Below, piece by piece: positions 22,921-32,975 of a stretch of 64,000 bases of DNA. A model generated the notes under the pieces. It searched no databases. It worked only from the letters and a program-made list of their open reading frames with translations, and was not told the origin of the DNA. Within the stretch, counting starts at the first letter, position 1, and every line of letters begins with the position of its first letter. Made by a program: the position numbers and the translations under genes. Source of the DNA: Venturia oleaginea (Eukaryota > Ascomycota > Dothideomycetes > Venturiales > Venturiaceae); the NCBI GenBank assembly GCA_013176395.1, contig JABMLP010000005.1:682001-746000 (forward strand). The letters run 5' to 3'.

Positions 22921-25893
22921 TTACAGCTCATCCCTCACACTCTTAGCATCAGTCACACTCGTCGCCTCCTCGGTCGGAACCTCAAAAGTACCCGTGGTAC
23001 TCTCCTCCGCAGCACCCGACGGACTTGCCTTCGACTTCTTACTCTTCTTCACTTTAGGCGCCGAATACGCCTTCGCCTTGGCCTTGGCCCTCTCCGAATT
23101 TCGGAGCTGACGTTGCAGGATAGCCATGAGTGTTTCATTCAGTTGCTTCGTTTTGGCAACGAGTTCTTTAGCCTCGAAAGTCGGGTCATCTGTTTTAGAT
23201 AATTTGGCCTGTTCGGCTAGTTTACCATCGAGCCACTCCTTGACTTTGGTATAAAGAGTTCGGATTTCCTCAAAGTCTTCGGGTTTGTAGGTGGGGCTGA
23301 TGAAGGGCTCGGGTGTGGGTATGGGTGCTTCGGAAGAGGTGGAAGATTCTTTCTCCTCCAGTTCCTCAAGTGGGTCCTTCGAGGCTGACGCATCGGCATT
23401 GGACGAGGCCTCAGCGGCTGACGAGGAAGCGGCGGCGGCTTCTGAGCTAGATTTGGAGGCAACTTCGGCTGATGAAGAAGCAGCCGCAGATGAGGCTTTA
23501 TCAGCTTCGTCGATGGCAGACTTGATAACCCCTTGCAACATGTCTGTCTGGCTCAAAGCATCTTCAAGGGCTTTCAACGCGTCTGGTCGTGCCTCTGCCT
23601 CGCTCTGTCGCTTCTTGACAGGGTCAGTGAGGGCATGAAGGTCCTTCAACTTGGCCTTCAAGACATCGCTGCCTGAATCCTGGCCGACCTCGTAGAGCCA
23701 TTCGCTGGTTTCTCCTAGCAACTTCTCGATGGCAGCACGTTCGGCATCGGTAGAGAATTCGGCAAAAGCTGAGTCCTCTAGCATGTCCCGCACCTTGTAT
23801 GTGAAGCCTTCCAGGTTGTTTAGATCTGCCTCGCGGGTGTGTCGAGCATTATCAGAGTCGTCAAAAGCGGTGAGCCTCTGCTTCATGCGGGCCAACTCCT
23901 CTGATGGAAGTTCGTTGCATCCATCACAGGTGACAGTGAATTCAACATGGACAATCTCGGTCTTCTTCTTTGGCTCCGATGGAACTTTGTCCTTCTTGTC
24001 TTTCGACTTCTTGCTTGACTTGGCGTTGTCAGTGGATTTAGAGTCGCTTGACGACGAAGAGGTCGAAGATGACTTTTCATCATCCTTGAGAGGCTCTTGG
24101 TCTTTTTTCCCGAAGCCCAAGAAATCCTTTGCGCTATCCAACACACCAGCAGCCTTCTTGTCCTCAACCAGAACCTGGCAGCTTAAGACACCACGCACAA
24201 CATCAGGTAAGCCCATAACCGGGTCCAAGCGGATGGAGAACTTGTTGGTGATCTCTTCCTTCTTGCAGCCAAGATTTTCGTTCATGTGAGCAACCGAAGC
24301 GGTGAGATTTTTCGTCTCAACAAGGTAAGACGAAGGCGGGATTCCGGCACTATCAGCTCCACGAGATTGGTAAAGCTTGAAGGAGAAATCCTGCAACTGT
24401 GTGAACGGCACCTGCTTGATAAGTCCAATGGAAGAAGTTGGAGTAAAAAGCTTTTGTGAGCGGTCTTTGCGGTCCTTGGAGTATTGAAGGAAGGTAGCGT
24501 AGCCGGCGGCATCGTGAGCGACAATGTCCTTGACCCTGAAGCTGGGGCTGATCTGAGCAGCCTTGAATGCAGCACCAAAAACAGCCGCCTCATCGGCGTT
24601 GACGTTACTGCGCAGCTTCGAGTTGTCTCCGACGAGAGTCTCGAGCTTCTTGATGACAAAAGGCGTTCTCGTCATACCACCGTGAAGAATGACGGAGTTA
24701 AGGTCCTCGAATGTGACATTTGCGAGTTTCATCGCCTGCTTGATAGGACCGTCCATGCGGCTAGTGAAATCACCAATGAGCCCTTCGAAGTCCGTTCTGG
24801 ATATCTTGTACTTGAAATCCACCTCTTCATATAAGCCTTCGAAGCTTGCCACGGTTTCTTGGTTGGCACTCAAAACTTGTCGAATTTTCTCCGCATCTCT
24901 AGCCAGCTTTGAAATGGTCCGTCCATGAACCTTGATGTCCTCGAATGATTTGCCCAGGCTCTTCGCTTTTGGCGACTCCAAAAACTTGGTGATCATGTCG
25001 TCGACAACAATTGTGTTCAGCACGTCTCCACCAAGGGTTCTGTCCCATCCAGCACCAAGAATGGCAACCTCCTGAATGGTCTTGTTGAATCGGCCAATGT
25101 CCTTGACTTTCTTTTCCTGCATCCTGAGCACAGTAGCAACAGTGGAACCAGCGCCCATGTCGAAAACCAAGTGGTACTCCGGCTTGCTATCAAATGTCCT
25201 GGAAGTAGCATAGTTGATCCCTACGGCTATTCCGTCCGAGACCATAGCAAGGACATTCAGGCCAGCCAATTTCGCGGCGAGCTCAAGAGCACGCCTCTCT
25301 TCTGCAGTATAGAAAATGGGGATGGTGAATACGGCGTTCGACACCTTGTGTGCTTTCCCTGCGAGTGCCTGGGCATTCTCCTTGAGATTCTTCAACTCCA
25401 TTGCCAGTAGCTCTTCCACGGCGAATGGTTTCTCATCCTTGTGAAAGCTCTTGCTCTTAAAAGCAACAGTACCTCTGGGTGTGCTCTCAACCACTTCAAG
25501 CGCGGGATATCTCTTGCTGTACTGTTCCACCACTGGGCTCTTCAATGGCAATCCAAGAAGCTGTTTTATGTTTGGGTAGACCTCGCCAGGGAATCTGGCA
25601 GCGAGGGCCAGCGCATCTCCACCATATGATCTTTCTGGGAATGAGCCTTCGACTGCTGAACCGGATCGTGAGGGCTTGAAGACAACAGCTGAAGCTTCTT
25701 TTCGTTTCGAATCCTTGCTGAGAACAATTTCAAGCGGTATTCCAGGTTTAACCAGGGCGGCTTTGATGTACTCGGTGCCGATATCTACGCCAATGACGGC
25801 TGAAGCTGCCGCGGCAACACTGGATAATGCGAGGAGGGCGGAGAGGAGGATTGGTAGGAGCTGTATGGACCGCCGTCTACCAGGAGGGGCCAT
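22921..25893 (-). CDS. LHS1: ER-lumen Hsp70-family chaperone Lhs1 (GRP170 type)
   Basis: An intronless frame of 990 residues from ATG 25893. An in-frame upstream leader exists, but the ATG before MAPPGRRRS gives a proper signal peptide (LLPILLSALLALSSVAAAAS). The nucleotide-binding domain shows VIGVDIGTEYIKAALVKPG (phosphate 1), VFDMGAGSTVATVL (phosphate 2) and VILHGGMTRTPFVIKKLE (adenosine). After the beta domain come a long Ser/Lys/Asp-rich loop and a helical C-terminal region with Ala/Ser-rich, coiled-coil-like stretches, as in GRP170. It ends KSVRDEL, an HDEL-like ER-retrieval signal. Lhs1 is a nucleotide-exchange partner of Kar2/BiP and aids translocation and folding of secreted proteins. 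It faces the amidohydrolase gene across a divergent ~600 bp promoter. Confidence 0.95.
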   Translation of the reverse strand: MAPPGRRRSIQLLPILLSALLALSSVAAAASAVIGVDIGTEYIKAALVKPGIPLEIVLSKDSKRKEASAVVFKPSRSGSAVEGSFPERSYGGDALALAARFPGEVYPNIKQLLGLPLKSPVVEQYSKRYPALEVVESTPRGTVAFKSKSFHKDEKPFAVEELLAMELKNLKENAQALAGKAHKVSNAVFTIPIFYTAEERRALELAAKLAGLNVLAMVSDGIAVGINYATSRTFDSKPEYHLVFDMGAGSTVATVLRMQEKKVKDIGRFNKTIQEVAILGAGWDRTLGGDVLNTIVVDDMITKFLESPKAKSLGKSFEDIKVHGRTISKLARDAEKIRQVLSANQETVASFEGLYEEVDFKYKISRTDFEGLIGDFTSRMDGPIKQAMKLANVTFEDLNSVILHGGMTRTPFVIKKLETLVGDNSKLRSNVNADEAAVFGAAFKAAQISPSFRVKDIVAHDAAGYATFLQYSKDRKDRSQKLFTPTSSIGLIKQVPFTQLQDFSFKLYQSRGADSAGIPPSSYLVETKNLTASVAHMNENLGCKKEEITNKFSIRLDPVMGLPDVVRGVLSCQVLVEDKKAAGVLDSAKDFLGFGKKDQEPLKDDEKSSSTSSSSSDSKSTDNAKSSKKSKDKKDKVPSEPKKKTEIVHVEFTVTCDGCNELPSEELARMKQRLTAFDDSDNARHTREADLNNLEGFTYKVRDMLEDSAFAEFSTDAERAAIEKLLGETSEWLYEVGQDSGSDVLKAKLKDLHALTDPVKKRQSEAEARPDALKALEDALSQTDMLQGVIKSAIDEADKASSAAASSSAEVASKSSSEAAAASSSAAEASSNADASASKDPLEELEEKESSTSSEAPIPTPEPFISPTYKPEDFEEIRTLYTKVKEWLDGKLAEQAKLSKTDDPTFEAKELVAKTKQLNETLMAILQRQLRNSERAKAKAKAYSAPKVKKSKKSKASPSGAAEESTTGTFEVPTEEATSVTDAKSVRDEL

Positions 25894-26495
25894 TGTGTGG
25901 AAGTGGAAGCTCGAGAGCTGCTTTAGGATGCGGGCGCAGGAAATCAAAAAGGGGATCCGTGTAGTGAGAGGAGAAGGTGTTTCCTATATTTATTCTCTGG
26001 CCATGTCTCTAAATCGGTGGAGCGTCGAGTTTGAAATGTGGCATCTTTATCTTTTGGTATGACTTCCGTCGCGCTTTGGCTTTGCGGCGAAAAAGGCAAC
26101 GTGTTTTCAGCCTTACCTTGCGTCAGGGGCAGCACCTCAATACCAAAGCCAACACTATATATTCATACATATTAATCACCGCGAGCTCACAGTGATAGGC
26201 GTATTGAAAGATGTGACCCGGCCAATGTCTTTTAAGCAGACCCCTAGCGCATGAAGTACATGGAGATGATGATATCTACTGCGAGTCTTCTCTCGGCACA
26301 GTAGGTACGCGACTGACATTGATTCGGCCTCCGAGTAAAGGTGACGAATGACATCAAGCCTGAGCCTATCACCTACATTGGTGGGGTAGTCTGTCGTGCG
26401 CAAATAAATACACCAAACCTCTTACTCGCTCTCAGAAGCCGACATCATCCCCTCCTTTACTTTGAACTTCACAGACATCCACAGAAATCATCAAC
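25894..26495. other. Divergent promoter region of LHS1 and the amidohydrolase gene
   Basis: About 600 bp without a gene. An AGGGG stress-type pentamer lies at about 25950, and ACGTG occurs at about 26100. Both are short and could be chance. Confidence 0.4.
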
Positions 26496-27458
26496 ATGAT
26501 ACCCTTAATCACGCTCGAAGAGCACTTCTTCAGCTCCGTCGTCGATGAATCAGAATACGCCGAACAAATGAAATGGCTGGAGGGCCTCCTCGACAAACTA
26601 AAAGACCTCGGCCCCATCCGCCTCGAGTACATGGACAAAGGCGCCGTCTCACTTCAAGTCATCTCTCACGCACCCGGTCTCAGTGGAAAACTAATCGCAG
26701 AATGTGCTGCAGCAAATGATCAACTCGCTGGAGCCGTCTCCAAGAACCCAACGCGATTCGCGGGATTCGCAGTACTCCCGATGTCAGATCCCGAGAACGC
26801 AGCCAAAGAATTGAGAAGATCAGTCAAGGAACTTGGACTTGTTGGGGCACTAGTCGACGAACACGTCGACGGTGTTCAATACGAGGGCAAGAAATTCTGG
26901 CCCATCTACGAAACTGCGCAAGATCTCGATGTGCCCATCTACCTGCACCCAACATGGCCATCTTCTCAAATGGCTACGAGGTTTGAAGGCGAGTATGATC
27001 TTGGTGCGGAGATGAGTATAGGTACAAGTGGATGGGGCTGGCACTCCTCAACTGGTTTACACATCCTCAAACTCTTCTCCGCCGGTGTCTTCGACGCGTA
27101 TCCAAAGTTGAAGATTATTGTTGGACATTTTGGAGAAATGTTACCATTCATGCTAGAACGCATTGAGCTATTGTCGATAAGGTGGGGTGAACAGAAGAGG
27201 AAGTTCAGACAGGTCTATGAAGAGAATATATGGGTCACTACTTCGGGAGTATGGGCCGTTTCACCTATGGCCTGTATCCTTCGAAACACACCCATCGATC
27301 ACATTTTATACAGCGTGGACTATCCATTTGCGAAGAATGAGGATGGGTTGAAGTTCATGGAGGATTTGGAGAAGAGCGGATTGGTCACCCAAGAACAATT
27401 TGAAGCGATCGGATACAAGAATGCAGAGAAATTGTTGCGAATAAAGGTTCAACAGTGA
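26496..27458 (+). CDS. Amidohydrolase-2 family enzyme, benzoate-decarboxylase-like
   Basis: An intronless frame of 320 residues. The fold and motifs fit the ACMSD / 2,3-dihydroxybenzoate and gamma-resorcylate decarboxylase group: N-terminal TLEEHF (Glu8, His10), YLHPTWP (His151), IVGHFGEMLPFMLERIE (His211) and ILYSVDYPF (Asp275) are the expected metal and catalytic positions. In this group a divalent metal is held by Glu8, one His and the Asp, and ortho-hydroxylated aromatic acids are reversibly decarboxylated. The substrate here is not deducible. No targeting signal is seen, so it is probably cytosolic. An aryl-acid catabolic role would suit a plant-litter or plant-associated fungus (inference). 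Confidence 0.88.
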   Translation: MIPLITLEEHFFSSVVDESEYAEQMKWLEGLLDKLKDLGPIRLEYMDKGAVSLQVISHAPGLSGKLIAECAAANDQLAGAVSKNPTRFAGFAVLPMSDPENAAKELRRSVKELGLVGALVDEHVDGVQYEGKKFWPIYETAQDLDVPIYLHPTWPSSQMATRFEGEYDLGAEMSIGTSGWGWHSSTGLHILKLFSAGVFDAYPKLKIIVGHFGEMLPFMLERIELLSIRWGEQKRKFRQVYEENIWVTTSGVWAVSPMACILRNTPIDHILYSVDYPFAKNEDGLKFMEDLEKSGLVTQEQFEAIGYKNAEKLLRIKVQQ

Positions 27459-28021
27459 ATCGCTATCCAGGGTGAAGATACGGCTTTCATTGCTCACATC
27501 TAGACAACAATATAATTGGATTTACAAGATTTTCGAATACAGACTCTCTTCACCAAGATCGGCATATCAATGTCTCCTCAGGAAGATCCTATGAGTACCA
27601 AGTCAATTCACTAATAGACGCTTGGTATTCTGCACACAGGAGTTAAACCTTGGAATGGATTTCGATAAATAGATGTCGAGCAAAGATTTCGGCTGGCAAG
27701 GGCGGAGACATCATTGTGTTGCATATATCTAGAATCTGCTCTGCATTGGGATCTTTAATCGCTAGGTCACGACGAGTGTAAACGTCCGGGATTCGATGAT
27801 GATGATGATGCAAAACCAATGCTGCCGACTCGGCAACGAAAGAGAGCATACTGGACGTTCGAATTGGTGTATTGGGTTGCAAATTCGAAGAAACGCTGTG
27901 TAAGGTTGGGATGCAGCTGACTGAACGCTATGTCTCAATATATACACCATTCGTCCTTGAATGTCCAGGGCGCTCAGTCAACAACCACGGCGTGGTCAGT
28001 GTCCCAAGATCTTGATATCTC
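27459..28021. other. Convergent spacer with a short GAT microsatellite
   Basis: No gene seen. A GATGATGATGATGATG run lies at about 27796-27811. Confidence 0.5.
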
Positions 28022-28451
28022 CTACCACTCAACGATAGTATCTCCCTTCCTCTTCCCTCGCATGTCGTATTTGCCCTGCCTATGTCAGTAACTATGCCTT
28101 GTATTCCGTCCGTCCACCGTGCCTTGAACCCCAGGCCGGTTCGCAAAGAAACATATCCTGTACTCACATCTGACCAGTATGCGAAGTATCCGATAATTGA
28201 AGGAACAGCCACGACGTAGGCAAAGGTGATCCAGGCGGTTCGGGGTGTCCATCGGAAGTGCTTAAACCGGTTTACGCTGTTGTCTAGAAGGAGGGGGAGT
28301 TAGACAGCGAGATCAGTGGGGTTTGCGAGTGCGCATACTGGCGTATTTGATTAGGGCTGGGTCCATGTGGATGGCTATAGCAAGTTAGTCATTGTCATGG
28401 TTGCGTTCGAGCGATGGGTGGATTGGGCGTACTGTTGGCGTGTCCCGCCAT
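28022..28451 (-). CDS. NADH:ubiquinone oxidoreductase B15/NDUFB4-like subunit (complex I)
   Basis: Four exons rebuild a 74-residue protein: 28451-28433 (19 nt), 28374-28339, 28283-28168 and 28075-28022. All introns have good donors (GTACGC, GTATGC, GTGAGT) and AG acceptors, and every junction keeps frame. The protein starts MAGHANTIHMDPALIKYA. It continues with FKHFRWTPRTAWITFAYVVA and one membrane span (VVAVPSIIGYFAYW), and ends GKYDMRGKRKGDTIVEW. This matches the small fungal inner-membrane accessory subunits related to NDUFB4, which sit in the proton-pumping arm. The length is typical. The first coding exon is too short to find by frame scanning alone. It shares a ~515 bp divergent promoter with the GST gene. 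Confidence 0.85.
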
Positions 28452-28966
28452 TCTGGAGAGTGTAGGACGCATCCTGAGAGCCGTTTCGAGTGACTTTCAC
28501 CGAGTACTGTTCAATTACCTGTTGCGGACTGCTTGGAGTGAGGTCGACAATGGTGTTGTCGCTCGCAATCGTGGAGTCGGAAGGCCCTTGGCGAAACACC
28601 TGGACCAGTTCTGAGATATTCACCTTAGTCTGCACAGTACTGAGATCGGTCACATGAATAAACGCGATCTCTCCGCCTGCTGATCCCTTCCAACATGGAA
28701 CGTTCTATCCGCAAATCATCCAAGCAAGCACCTTGTCCCGAGTCCAGAGCTCCATGCTGTCTAATCATGCTACGGAGGTATTCCCTAACCATCAAGGGCC
28801 CCGAGCCGAGTGTCCTCACATGTTGGACCGCTAGTTGCCCTTACTTCCGTAGTTGCCGTCAAGAGCCCAAGCTATTTTGAACCTCTATATCTACTGCAGA
28901 AGCTCCATCTCTAATTGACCACTTTCACCAATTCTCCTTTCCAAAGTACACCCCACTTCGACCATA
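28452..28966. other. Shared divergent promoter (complex I subunit / GST)
   Basis: No gene seen. A minus-strand frame here is not supported once the complex I first exon is placed at 28451-28433. Confidence 0.5.
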
Positions 28967-30093
28967 ATGGCTGAACAGACTTTCACCACCAAGCCGACTG
29001 CCAAAGTCACTCTTCATTGGTACGTTGTCGTCTAGCCTTGACGAATCGTTTATAACTCAGATGCTTCAGTTGACGCGTCAAATTGCCCCACCAATTCATT
29101 AACCTTCTCCAGGCTCGATAAGTCGCGCGCCCATCGCGTGCTCTGGCTTCTCGAAGAATTAAATGTCGACTATGATCTCAAGGTCTACAAGCGTGGCGAC
29201 GACATGGTACGTGGTTTCGGTACTCAGCTTCAATGAACATTCGAGGTTCATCAGCTTGGTATTAAGCATGAAAGTGTTTGCCTAGTCAACCTTCAGAAGC
29301 TGCCCTGCTATGGTCTCTACACTCGAATTTGAAGATGGAGGCTATGCAGTTTTAGCCATTGTTCGACTTTAATCCTTCAGAACTTCTGTACTAACAACAT
29401 CCAAGCTTGCGCCCAAAGAGTTGAAGGCCGTGCACCCACTCGGCAAATCACCAGTCATCACCGTTCAAGGCCCGGAAGGTCCTCCAGTCGTGATTGCTGA
29501 GACCGGTGCCATCGTTGAGTACTTGATCGACCATTTCGGTACCCACTTGATCCCAAATCAATACCCTGCCGGCAAAGAGGGTCAGCTAGGCGCAGAAACC
29601 GAGGAATGGATTCGATATCGGTACTTCATGCACTACGCGGAAGGCAGTATCACGCCATTCCTTGTTTTCACTCTTGTTATTAGCCGTAAGTTTAACCCAC
29701 CAACGGATCATCCCGCCCTTCCTAACATAAACAGAAATCAAAGGACCAATGGTGCCTTGGATCGTCCGACCAATCTCAAAAGCGATTGCCAGTGGCATCG
29801 AAGCAGCCTTTTTGACGCCCAACTTAATTGGCCACTACAAGTTCATAGAGTCACAACTCTCATCCAGCCCAGAGAACGGCCAGTTTATCTGTGGACCTAA
29901 GCTTACTGGCGCCGACATCATGCTCGTTTACCCGCTTGAAAATGCTAGAGGTAGTGCTGGTATGACACCTACCAAGTACCCCAAGGCGGATGCCTATGTT
30001 ACCCGGCTACTTGAGAGAGATGCGTACAAGCGAGCAATTGCGAAAGCGGAGGAAGCAACGGGTGAGAAGTTCAACAATCTCTTTGACATTTGA
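28967..30093 (+). CDS. Glutathione S-transferase
   Basis: Four exons: 28967-29019, 29113-29206, 29406-29685 and 29735-30093, giving 261 residues. Intron 2 is 199 nt; the others are 93 and 49 nt. The N-terminal thioredoxin-like domain reads LHWLDKSRAHRVLWLLEELN, then DYDLKVYKRG, HPLGKSPVI and VIAETGAIVEYLID. The last segment is the glutathione gamma-glutamyl site, with a Glu-Thr where many GSTs have Glu-Ser. The C-terminal helical domain includes LIGHYKFIESQLSSSPENGQ FICGPKLTGADIMLVYPLE (N-capping-box region). The order matches yeast Gtt1-like enzymes. It should conjugate glutathione to electrophiles and is probably cytosolic or ER-associated. No signal peptide is seen. Confidence 0.9.
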
Positions 30094-30558
30094 ATGATTC
30101 AAGCGCTCTTTCTTGCATTGACCTCAGGTTTTAGCGATTGGCTAATCGTTTCCCTTTCAGGCAAACCTTTCATGGCTCGTTTGTAAATTGTACCTAGATT
30201 CCTTTCACGTGCAGGCTGTACAGCTGTCAAATAAGTTACAGCTGTTGTATAACATGGGCAGTATCGGTACACCCTATCTTTAAGCTGCTCTTAAGCTGCT
30301 CATCTCAGAATGATGTTCTAGTTCGCCTACCTATGATCGCGTTTCACGTAAATCACCCACAACCTGGATTTGAGCCTTTCACTCATTGCTCCAATGCAAC
30401 AGTCTCTACTCTCGGCTCTCGGTTTCTGTTCGCCTGCTCTCAATCCGACGGAATCGAGAATGCGATCTCGTTCTGGTAAACGAATATCTATATCAATGTC
30501 TACCTTTCCCTAATTACGATGCATCCTCACTACACCTCACAGTCTCTAACTTCTCACA
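30094..30558. other. Intergenic spacer
   Basis: No gene seen. A direct repeat TTAAGCTGCTC occurs twice at about 30281-30302. Confidence 0.5.
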
Positions 30559-31413
30559 ATGTTATTATTTGGCGCATTGACTGCCCTCGCCGTACATGCC
30601 ACCTTCGCCTCGGCAGCCTGTACGCGTGACGTCCTCCAAAAGTCCCTCGACAATTTCACAGCAAAACTCACTAGCACTGCTTCCAGCCCAAGTCCCGCTC
30701 CCAATGTTAAAATAAGCCAGAACAACATCCTCCTCACGTCCCTCAATTCCAGTGCCTGGGCCAATACAACAGCATCTTACTCCGACTTCAAAATTACAGC
30801 CATCGATACAGAAATCTGCACAATAGCGCAGTTCAGGCTCGCGAAACAAAAACCCGAGGGCGGCGGTGTCGAGGCCCCAGCTATAATGAGCGTGCGCATC
30901 AAAGCCACCGAGACAGACGAGTGGACCGAAGTCGAGATCCTGAATGTCTTAAAAGGCTCCCACGCTTTCTTCAAACCAGATGCCTACTCCACTCCTGCAC
31001 CACCCTTATGGTCCGCACTGACCACAGGCAATTTAACTCGTACCGAACTCCAAAGAATCGCAAACCTCTACCCTTCCGGTATCCAAGCCGGTGATGGCTC
31101 CGCAATCCCTCAAGGCACTACTTGTCCTCGCATTGAAAACGGTGTACAGACAACGACAACTTGTACGAAGGGTCTAATAGCGTTCAAACAGATTGTCAGG
31201 GAGAGGAGGTGGGTTGTTGATACCGTCACAGGAGTTGTTATGGGGGCCTTTTATTTCGATAAACCGGCTAGTCGTGGTTTGACGTATGGGTTGTGGTTGA
31301 ATGAGTATTTTAAGATTGAGGAGGGGAAGCTGGTTGGGATTCAGGCGGCTATGAAGGAGATTGGGGGTGTACCTTTTAAGGATGTTTGGGGGGATGGGAC
31401 GGGGACTGGGTGA
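30559..31413 (+). CDS. Secreted protein, DUF8021-like
   Basis: An intronless frame of 284 residues with a signal peptide (MLLFGALTALAVHATFASAA) and several N-glycosylation sequons (NFT, NSS, NTT, NLT). The body contains WTEVEILNVLKGSHAFFKP, PSGIQAGDGSAIPQGTTCPR IENG, ERRWVVDTVTGVVMGAFYFD and YGLWLNEYFKIEEGKLVGIQ A. These recall the uncharacterised fungal secreted family DUF8021, in which a SnoaL/NTF2-like fold has been suggested. That assignment is from memory. At least four Cys could form disulfides. No catalytic residues can be named. The tail is Gly-rich and ends GDGTGTG. Confidence 0.75.
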   Translation: MLLFGALTALAVHATFASAACTRDVLQKSLDNFTAKLTSTASSPSPAPNVKISQNNILLTSLNSSAWANTTASYSDFKITAIDTEICTIAQFRLAKQKPEGGGVEAPAIMSVRIKATETDEWTEVEILNVLKGSHAFFKPDAYSTPAPPLWSALTTGNLTRTELQRIANLYPSGIQAGDGSAIPQGTTCPRIENGVQTTTTCTKGLIAFKQIVRERRWVVDTVTGVVMGAFYFDKPASRGLTYGLWLNEYFKIEEGKLVGIQAAMKEIGGVPFKDVWGDGTGTG

Positions 31414-31814
31414 GGTGAGGTGGCGGTATTACTTAGGAGTGTTCTTTGGCGATTGCGTCGGTCTTAAGTGCTATTGGTGGCGTGAAAGGAGATTGCCACT
31501 GCATTCTTGCTGACTCGATTTTGGCAGTGCTATCGGGAATGGCATGAACAAGACTTCTATTCATTGCAAGAGCAATTCTGCCAGGCCATAGCTGCACTCA
31601 TGTCGGGAGATTTGGCCTCCATTAAGGCATCAGAGATTTTCCACTACGATCGCAGATCCAAATCGATGGTATCTCTACCAACTCCACCATACCAACTCCT
31701 AGCATTTCCCCTCACCCCATCCTTCAAACCTTCATCATCCAATCACCAAGACAGGATCGCCGCCCTCCCACATTCCAACACAGTCGCAACATTGTCTCCC
31801 CTAACAACCGCAAC
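31414..31814. other. 3' spacer between two convergent secreted-protein genes
   Basis: No gene seen. A plus-strand frame here is the antisense of the small secreted protein's second exon and lacks its own support. Confidence 0.5.
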
Positions 31815-32290
31815 CTACAACCACCCTTCCACAACACACCGATACGAAAAAATATCCTCACGCCAATTTCCCCAGATACTAAAATCAGGCTCTGATTGCT
31901 TCAATGATAGTCCTAGGCTCGAACATTTTGTATCGCTGTAAAAGACGCACAACTTGATATTGTCTTTGATAATGACGGAGGAGAGACCGAATGGGGTGGT
32001 GGGGTTGGAAAGCTAAGGTAATCACTTAGTTAAGAGTAGTATTGGTGAGTTGGTTTTATAGCCATGTGTGGAGGAGCATGAGAGATGAGGCTAGCGTATC
32101 AGGATGGCGAACGTACGGGAAAGCACACGTTCCCCTTGATAAGATCCGTGTCGCAGTTTTTGTAGTTCTTGGAGTGGCAGAGTGTTAGGTAGGCTAGGCC
32201 GTTATCGGCTTCTGTGGCTTTGTTGAGGGGTCTAGAGACTGCGAGGCTGAGAGTGGCGAGGAGGGTAATGATGAACTGTGTGGTTTTCAT
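31815..32290 (-). CDS. Small secreted cysteine-containing protein 1 (array member)
   Basis: Two exons, 32290-32117 and 32012-31815, encode 123 residues. The 104-nt intron (GTACGT...CTTAACTAAG...TTAG) is phase 0. A signal peptide (MKTTQFIITLLATLSLAVSR) is followed by a short mature N-terminus, then LTLCHSKNYKNCDTDLIKGN VC at the end of exon 1. Exon 2 starts LSNPTTPFGLSSVIIKDNI, then LCVFYSDTKCSSLGLS, and a last Cys in FSYRC. That makes six Cys, likely three disulfides. No known domain is seen. Exon structure and Cys positions match the genes at 32976-33554 and 34847-35527, so they form a divergent paralogous family. A secreted effector-like or cell-surface role is inference. A 17-base C tract (G on the plus strand) lies 20 nt upstream of the ATG. 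Confidence 0.7.
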
Positions 32291-32309
32291 GGTTGCTTTT
32301 GTGTGTGTT

Positions 32310-32326
32310 GGGGGGGGGGGGGGGGG
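32310..32326. repeat. G17 homopolymer in the 5' leader of small secreted protein 1
   Basis: Seventeen consecutive G on the plus strand, 20 bases upstream of the start codon at 32290. It would be C17 in the transcript if transcription starts upstream. Confidence 0.9.
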
Positions 32327-32975
32327 TTGGATGTTCGATTGGGGTTGAGGATGATGGAAAGAGAATGGAGAAGTCCGTTTTAGTAGTCGAGGGAGGTAAG
32401 AGTATTAAGTTATGCTAACTGCTACGCTAATGTAACAAGGAATGGGCCCCTGCATACCTCTGTTTATTAAGTACATTCCTGTGTAACCTAGAGACCTACT
32501 TATTGAGGGCTCTTTCAATATATATGGTTCTCAATCTTTGGAATGCACTTCTTGGACCACACTCTTTCAACGCGATATCGGTTTTGAGAGATTTGTGAGG
32601 GTCGATATCGTTCGAGTATATGGTGCGATCCGACCAGTTCGGGCTCGATTCTGTATATTAGCATTGATCAGTTCTTTTTGATCAACTATTTAGTTGCCAT
32701 GCCTTCATTTCAGCCCTCTACCAAGAAAAATAAACGAACATGATGGGTATGATTGAATTCCGAAGGGGATATGATCTGAAGCCGTTTTAAGTTACTCATG
32801 GCCTCAGCAGCCCTGTCCAAGAGCACCTGATCCAGCCCACAATCTCCTTCTCCGCAAGAAAGCTGTAGAGTCATTTCATGTCCCGGCCCTATGCCACACT
32901 CTTGAAGCTGGTAGGGGCTGCGCTTGATCAGTACGCTATACAGAACCAAGCTGTACTATACCACTCACTTGACGT

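Noticed and set aside
22921..25700. Several plus-strand frames of 60-190 residues
   Set aside because: All lie opposite the intact LHS1 frame and have the composition expected of antisense reading.
25944..26110. Stress-type elements (AGGGG, ACGTG) near LHS1
   Set aside because: Single short matches that are expected by chance in 600 bp; not called as regulatory sites.
31507..31941. 144-residue plus-strand frame
   Set aside because: Overlaps antisense the second exon of small secreted protein 1 and has no domain or start context.
32710..32949. Minus-strand frame with SCGEGDCGLDQVL, resembling the array's second exon
   Set aside because: No signal peptide, partner exon or splice site could be attached; the similarity is limited to a short Cys pair.
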